From positions 56,888,565-56,952,564 of the forward strand of contig JAVIAB010000073.1 in the NCBI GenBank assembly GCA_032433765.1: a stretch of 64,000 nt of DNA, written 5' to 3'. This DNA comes from Megaustenia siamemsis (lineage: Eukaryota > Mollusca > Gastropoda > Stylommatophora > Ariophantidae). The notes beneath the pieces are model-generated. The model did no database searches and was not told the DNA's origin. It was given only the letters and a program-made list of their open reading frames with translations. Made by a program: the position numbers and the translations under genes. Shown in pieces: positions 58,780 to 64,000 of this stretch. Numbering within the stretch: the first letter of the stretch is position 1; each line of letters opens with the position of its first letter.

Positions 58780-60190
58780 TATGTTTGATGTATGCCAATA
58801 GGTTAAACTTCAATTTTTTTATCGATTTCATGGGCGTAACCGCCAAAAATGGGTACAGGGGTAGTAATTTCAAAAGTTGTTTTTATGTAACTTCTTGATA
58901 TGGGGATGCTTAATATAAAGTTTGGGATATGTCTAGGTGTTATATTGACTATTTTAACAGTTTCATGGCGTAACCGCCAAAAATGGGTACTGGGGTAGTA
59001 TTTCAAAAGTTGTTTTTATGTAAATTCTTGCTACGGGGATGTTTAATGTAAAGTTTGGAGTAACCCTAGAGTGTAATTTACTATTTCTAACAGTTTCATG
59101 GGCGTAACCGTCAAAAATGGGTTACAGGGGTAGTAATTTCAAAAGTTGTTTTTATGTAAATTCTTGATACAGGGACGACTAAAATGAAGTTTGGGGTATG
59201 TCTAGGTGTTATATTTCAATTTTTATCGATTTCATGGGCGTAACCGCCAAAAATGGGTACAGGGGTAGTAATTTCAAAAGTGATTTTTATGTAAATTCTT
59301 GATATGGGGATGCTTAATATAAAGTTTGGTGTATGTCTAGATGTCAAATTTAATTTTTTATCGATTTCATGGGCGTAACCGCCAAAAATGGGTACAGGGG
59401 TAGTAATTTCAAAAGTGATTTTTATGTAAAATCTTGATATGGGGATGCTTAATATAAAGTTTGGGGTATGTCTAGATGTTAAATTTAATTTTTATCGATT
59501 TTATGGGCGTAACCGCCAAAAATGGGTACAGGGGTAGTAATTTCAAAAGTGATTTTTATGTAAATTCTTGATATGGGGATGCTTAATATAAAGTTTGGGG
59601 TATGTCTAGATGTTAAATTTACTATTTTTAACAGTTTCATGGGCGTAACCGCCAAAAAATGGGTACCGGGTAGTAATTTCAAAAGTTGTTTTATGTAAAT
59701 TCTTGATACAGGGATGACTAAAATGAAGTTTGGGGTATGTCTAGGTGTTAAATTTCAATTTTTTATCGATTTCATGGGCGTAACCGCCAAAAATTGGTAC
59801 AGGGGTAGTAATTTCAAAAGTTGTTTTTATGTAAATTCTTGATACGGAGATGCTTAATATAAAGTTTGTGGTATGTCTAGATGTTAAATTGACTATTTTT
59901 AACAGTTTCATGGGCGTAACCATCAAAAATGGGTACAGGGATAGTAATTTCAAAAGTGGTTTTTATGTAAATTCTTGATATGGGATGCTTAATATAAAGT
60001 TTGGGGTATGTCTAGCTGTTAAATTTACTATTTTTAACAGTTTCATGGGCGTCCCTCATAAAGGGTCAAGGGCGTAACAACCCTAAAAGTGAGTTTAATT
60101 AAATTTTGATACGGGGATGTCTAATATAACATCTGGGGTATGCCACTAGGTTAAATTTATATTCTAACAGTTTCATGGGCGTCCCCTCAT
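58780..60190. repeat. 136-bp tandem array, right arm, about 10-11 units
   Basis: Inverted relative to the left-arm array and about five units shorter. Confidence 0.94.
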
Positions 60191-60559
60191 AAAGGGACAA
60201 GGGCGTAACAATCATAAATGTGGTATTTTAAGCAAAATCTTGTTTTTCTTAGTGGGTTATGGTAGGAGTGTAACCTACGTGTTTGGTAATACTTTCGTTT
60301 AGTAGAGTTATAGCAGGGGACATAACTTTCATGCTTTGCAGTACTTTTCTTAGCAGAGTTGTGACAGGGGCGTGAACTTTAAGTTCATTCTTTCAATGTG
60401 GTGTTTTAGTGTGCTTGGTTTTTACTAGAGTTCTATGAATATTTTCAATAATGATTTAGACACAGTCGCAACTATCATCAAGGGCAACATTTTTAGTAAA
60501 TTGTAATTATTTATTAGGGTTTTCTCAGCTGTATTAAAGACTTTGGTTGATAAGTGGAC

Positions 60560-61885
60560 ACTTTTTAGGGTTTTGAGTTCAACTTTTTGGTTATGAGACG
60601 AAGTTTTGGGGCTTGTTGTTATATTAGTTGTCTTTTGAAGTAACATTTTGGACTTTGAGTATACCTTTTTGACCTTTCATGTCTAACTATTTTGAGTTTG
60701 GGTTGTCTTTTTGACAAACTTTTGAGTTTGGGTTGTCTTTTTGACAAACTTTTGGACTTTGAATGTAACTATTTGGTCTTTTGTGTCTAAATATTCTGAG
60801 TTTGGGTTGTCTTTTGACAAAATTTTGAACTTTGCATATAATTTATGACTTTCGTGTCTAACTATTCTGAGTTTGGGTTGTCTTTTTGACAAAGTTTTGG
60901 CCTTTGTATATAACATTTACGACTTTTGTGTCGAACTAGTATCACTTTGGGACTAAATTTTTAGGGTTTGAGTTCAACTGTTTGGTTATGAGACGAAATT
61001 TTGGGGTTAAGTGTTACATTAGTTGTCTTTTGGAGTAACTTTTTGGACTTTGCCTATAAATTGTTGGTTTTGTGTCTAACTATTCTGAGTTTGGGTTGTC
61101 TTTTTGACAAACTTTTAGACTTTGTATATAATATTTACGACTTTTGTGTCGAACTAGTATCACTTTGGGACTAAATTTTTATGGTTTTGGAGTTCAACTG
61201 TTTGGTTATGAGACGAAATTTTGGGGTTAAGTGTTACATTAGTTGTCTTTTGGAGTAACTTTTTGGACTTTGCCTATAAATTGTTGGGTTTTGTGTCTAA
61301 CTATTCTGAGTTTGGGTTGTCTTTTTGACAAACTTTTAGACTTTGTATATAACATTTACGACTTTCGTGTCTAACTAGTATCACTTTGGGACTAAATTTT
61401 ATGGTTTTGAGTTCAACTTGTGCATATGAGCCGAAATTTTGGGGTTAAGTGTTACATTAGTTGTCTTTTGGAGTAACTTTTTGGACTTTGCATATACATT
61501 TTTGAGCTTTGCATCTAACTATTTTGAGTTTGGGTTGTCTTTTTAACAAACTTTTGGATTTGAATATAACATTTACGACTTTCGTGTCTAACAATTACGA
61601 CTTTGGGACTAAATTTGTAGAGTTCGTGTTCAACTTTGTGCATATGAGCCGAAATTTTGGGATTAAGAGTTACATTAGTTGTCTTTTGGAGTAACTTTTT
61701 GGACTTTGCCTATAAATTGTTGGGTTTGTGTCTAACTATTTTGAGTTTGGGTTGTCTTTTTGACAAACTTTTGGACTTTGCATATAACATTTACGACTTT
61801 CGTGTCTAACAATTACAACTTTGGGCCTAAATTTTAGGGTTTTGAGTTCAACTTTTGGTTATGAAACGAAATTTTAGGGTTTGGA
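60560..61885. repeat. 220-bp tandem array, right arm
   Basis: Inverted copy of 54,691-56,010, with equal length and the same variant order as far as I can read. Confidence 0.92.
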
Positions 61886-62625
61886 ACTAAGTTTTCTTAC
61901 CTGAAATGATCATCTTTACTGTTGTCTGTCATTCGTTGAAGTGATAAAGATATGGAACTCCAAAGTCTAAGAGCTGAAGTAATCACCTTTAATGATGTAT
62001 GTCGTTCGTTGAAGTGGGAAACATTGGTATTAAAGCCTTCAGCGGTCAAAATGAGTCATAGAACTCTTCTGGAATTGCCTCAGGGGTCAAAACGAGTTCA
62101 AGTAACCCACCACCCCGCATTTTTCCCCCACTGCTGACCCGACAGCCACTACCTACGCTTGGGCTAACGCGCTTTTCTGATTGGTTAATCCACCTGTCAG
62201 CCATTTCTTCGCCCCGCCTCCTATGTTAATACTCTTTCTGATTGGTTAATCCCGATATCAAGCGATATTGGCATAGTCACTCGCTGATTGGTTAATTTAT
62301 TCATTTCTTACCAGGTTATATTTAAACTAGACGGCGTTATAAGTTTGGTTGATTCAAGGAAAGTTACTGTTCACACTAGCGGATTTTTGCACAGTAAGTT
62401 GGCTTGTTTTCTCTTAACGTATGTTAAGGCTTATCGATAACAGGTTATATTCGGTGTAGATGATTGAGACTATATTTTACGCTGTAAGTTTGAATGTTTT
62501 CTCTTAAAGTATGGTAAGACTTAACGATAACACGTTATTCAACTGTATTGATGTAAAGTAGTTAAGATAAGTAATGTTGAATGTAATGTTCCTTCATTTT
62601 TCTTATTGGTTGATTAAAGTATGAT
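61886..62625 (-). promoter_or_regulatory. right-arm copy of the CCAAT/splice-donor segment
   Basis: CTGATTGGTTAAT (inverted CCAAT motif) at 62,177, 62,238 and 62,284, and TTCTTAC/CTGAA at 61,896-61,905, the complement of the donor. All signals seen in the left arm are kept. Confidence 0.35.
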
Positions 62626-63765
62626 ATACCAGACAACCGCCATACACCCCACATACCACACTAGATGACCTCCATACACCCTCACGACACAGTAGACGAC
62701 CTCCATGCACCCCTCACGACACACTAAACGCCCTCTATACACCCAATATGACACACTAAACGACCTACATACACCCATCATGACACACTAGACGCCCTCT
62801 ATACACCCAATATGACACACTAGACGACCCCTATACAACCATCATGACACACTAAACGCCCTCTATACACCCAATATGACACACTAGACGACCTCCATAC
62901 AACCATCATACCCCACTAGACGACCTCCATTGACCCATCACGACATACTAGCCGACCTCCACGCACCATCATGGCACACTAGACGACCCCTATACAACCA
63001 TCATGACACACTAGACGACCCCTATACAACCATCATGACACACTAAACGCCCTCTATACACCCAATATGACACACTAGACGACCTCCGTACACCCATCAC
63101 GACATACTAGCCGACCTCCATTGACCCCTCACGGCACACTAGACGACCCCTATACAACCATCATGACACACTAGACGACCCCTATACAACCATCATGACA
63201 CACTAAACGCCCTCTATACACCCAATATGACACACTAGACGACCTCCGTACACCCATCACGGCACACTAGACGACCCCTATACACCCATCATGACACACT
63301 AGACGACCCCTATACAACCATCATGACACACTAAACGCCCTCTATACACCCAATATGACACACTAGACGACCTCCGTACACCCATCACGACATACTAGCC
63401 GACCTCCATTGACCCATCACGGCACACTAGACGACCCCTATACAACCATCATGACACACTAGACGATCCCTATACAACCATCATGACACACTAAACGCCC
63501 TCTATACACCCAATATGACACACTAGACGACCTCCGTACACCCATCACGGCACACTAGACGACCCCTATACAACCATCATGACACACTAGACGACCCCTA
63601 TACAACCATCATGACACACTAAACGCCCTCTATACACCCAATATGACACACTTGACGACCTCCGTACACCATCACGACATACTAGCCGACCTCCATTGAC
63701 CCATCACGGCACACTAAACGACCCCTATACAGCCCTTATTACACACTAGGCGACCTCCATACACC
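62626..63765. repeat. 32-bp tandem array, right arm, about 36 units
   Basis: Inverted relative to the left-arm array and about 600 bp shorter. Confidence 0.95.
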
Positions 63766-63830
63766 TATCGCTGCGATGAACATATTAGCAAAACAGACTG
63801 TATAAACTGTAAGGGTGTTAAAGCATACAC

Positions 63831-64000
63831 AAACGAACGCCCGGTCTTTTTAAACTAGATTACGAAGGGCCAGCTCTTGTTAGCTTATGTAGTAAGACAT
63901 ACCATTGTAGTGGGGATTACGATAAAATCAGTTGTAAAGGGCTAAGCAAGCAACACAACAAATTAGATAAAGATATGTTTTTAGAGGTTCTCGCTACGCA
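63831..64000 (+). pseudogene. C-terminal fragment of a probable family-B DNA polymerase (right arm), cut by window end
   Basis: From about 63,831 the plus strand reads KRTPGLFKLDYEG, SLCSKTY and KGLSKQHN with no LINE in it, and runs off the window in frame. A TAA lies shortly upstream (about 63,819), so this arm too holds only the C-terminal end. It mirrors 49,622-49,908 and points outward, away from the spacer. Confidence 0.5.

Larger units (their letters stand above)
49113..64000. repeat. giant inverted repeat (fold-back element candidate), right end beyond window
   Basis: The left arm is demonstrable from 49,770, which pairs with base 64,000, up to 58,552; the right arm runs from 58,704. 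The spacer is 58,553-58,703. The outer 49,113-49,769 would pair beyond the window and its inclusion is inference. Arms are close to identical where unique, with scattered substitutions and many 1-nt run-length changes. Length differences are explained by a LINE in the left arm (2,221 bp with its target copy) and extra array units in the left arm (about 600 bp and 680 bp). Each arm contains the same six segments in mirrored order. Confidence 0.9.

Noticed and set aside
56382..60916. Short frames such as those starting near 56,897 and ending near 59,953
   Set aside because: They repeat the same peptide once per 136-bp or 220-bp unit and are interrupted by run-length changes; no sign of a gene.
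49758..64000. Reading the palindrome only as a sequencing fold-back artefact
   Set aside because: The LINE with target duplication in one arm, true substitutions near the spacer and array copy-number differences show the arms have separate histories. An inverted join of two haplotypes is not excluded and is kept as an alternative.

Overview
The window looks like an intergenic, repeat-dominated stretch of a metazoan nuclear genome, probably an invertebrate and perhaps a mollusc. That placement is an inference from AT-rich DNA, several RTE-like LINE families, tRNA-derived SINEs and abundant satellites; no host gene fixes the taxon. I found no protein-coding host gene, rRNA gene, functional tRNA gene, CRISPR array or bacterial-type operon. 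Almost every recognisable protein piece belongs to a transposable element or is an open frame inside a minisatellite.

Layout. 1-12.8 kb: decayed LINE pieces (RNase H type at 1.3-2.7 kb; RTE-like tails at 3.4, 7.5, 9.9 and 11.1 kb), a tRNA-SINE at 6.0 kb and a nearly perfect 123-bp inverted repeat at 6.3-6.9 kb. 12.8-17.3 kb: a LINE with a 280-codon frame, then two large minisatellites (18-bp and 21-bp units) that are open in several frames and carry two long ORFs in head-to-head orientation. 17.5-25.7 kb: more LINE tails, several with clear target-site duplications, plus (TAC)n and (GAT)n arrays. 25.7-34.8 kb: a 9.1-kb satellite built on a 13-bp unit. 35-43 kb: SINE and LINE fragments and 54-, 21- and 42-bp minisatellites. 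43.5-46.0 kb: a complete IS630/Tc1/mariner-type DNA transposon with a TA duplication, inserted in a LINE, its transposase broken by one stop codon.

The most striking structure fills the last 14 kb. From at least 49,770 to the window end is one giant inverted repeat around a 151-bp spacer (58,553-58,703). Each arm holds, from outside inwards, the C-terminal piece of what looks like a family-B DNA polymerase, a 32-bp array, about 700 bp of single-copy DNA with three CCAAT motifs and a good splice donor, a 220-bp array, about 370 bp of single-copy DNA and a 136-bp array. The arms differ by point changes and by copy number of two arrays. The left arm alone carries a 2.2-kb LINE flanked by an 11-bp target duplication; the right arm keeps the empty site. 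I read it as a large fold-back or snap-back non-autonomous element, possibly derived from a polymerase-encoding (Polinton-like or virus-like) element. A collapsed or inverted haplotype join in the assembly is the main alternative.

How the parts interact: LINE 3' ends finish in short simple motifs (GAA, GAT, TAGA, GA) and several microsatellites sit directly on them, so retrotransposition appears to have seeded much of the simple-sequence DNA. Nested insertions with readable target duplications give a relative order of events at five places.
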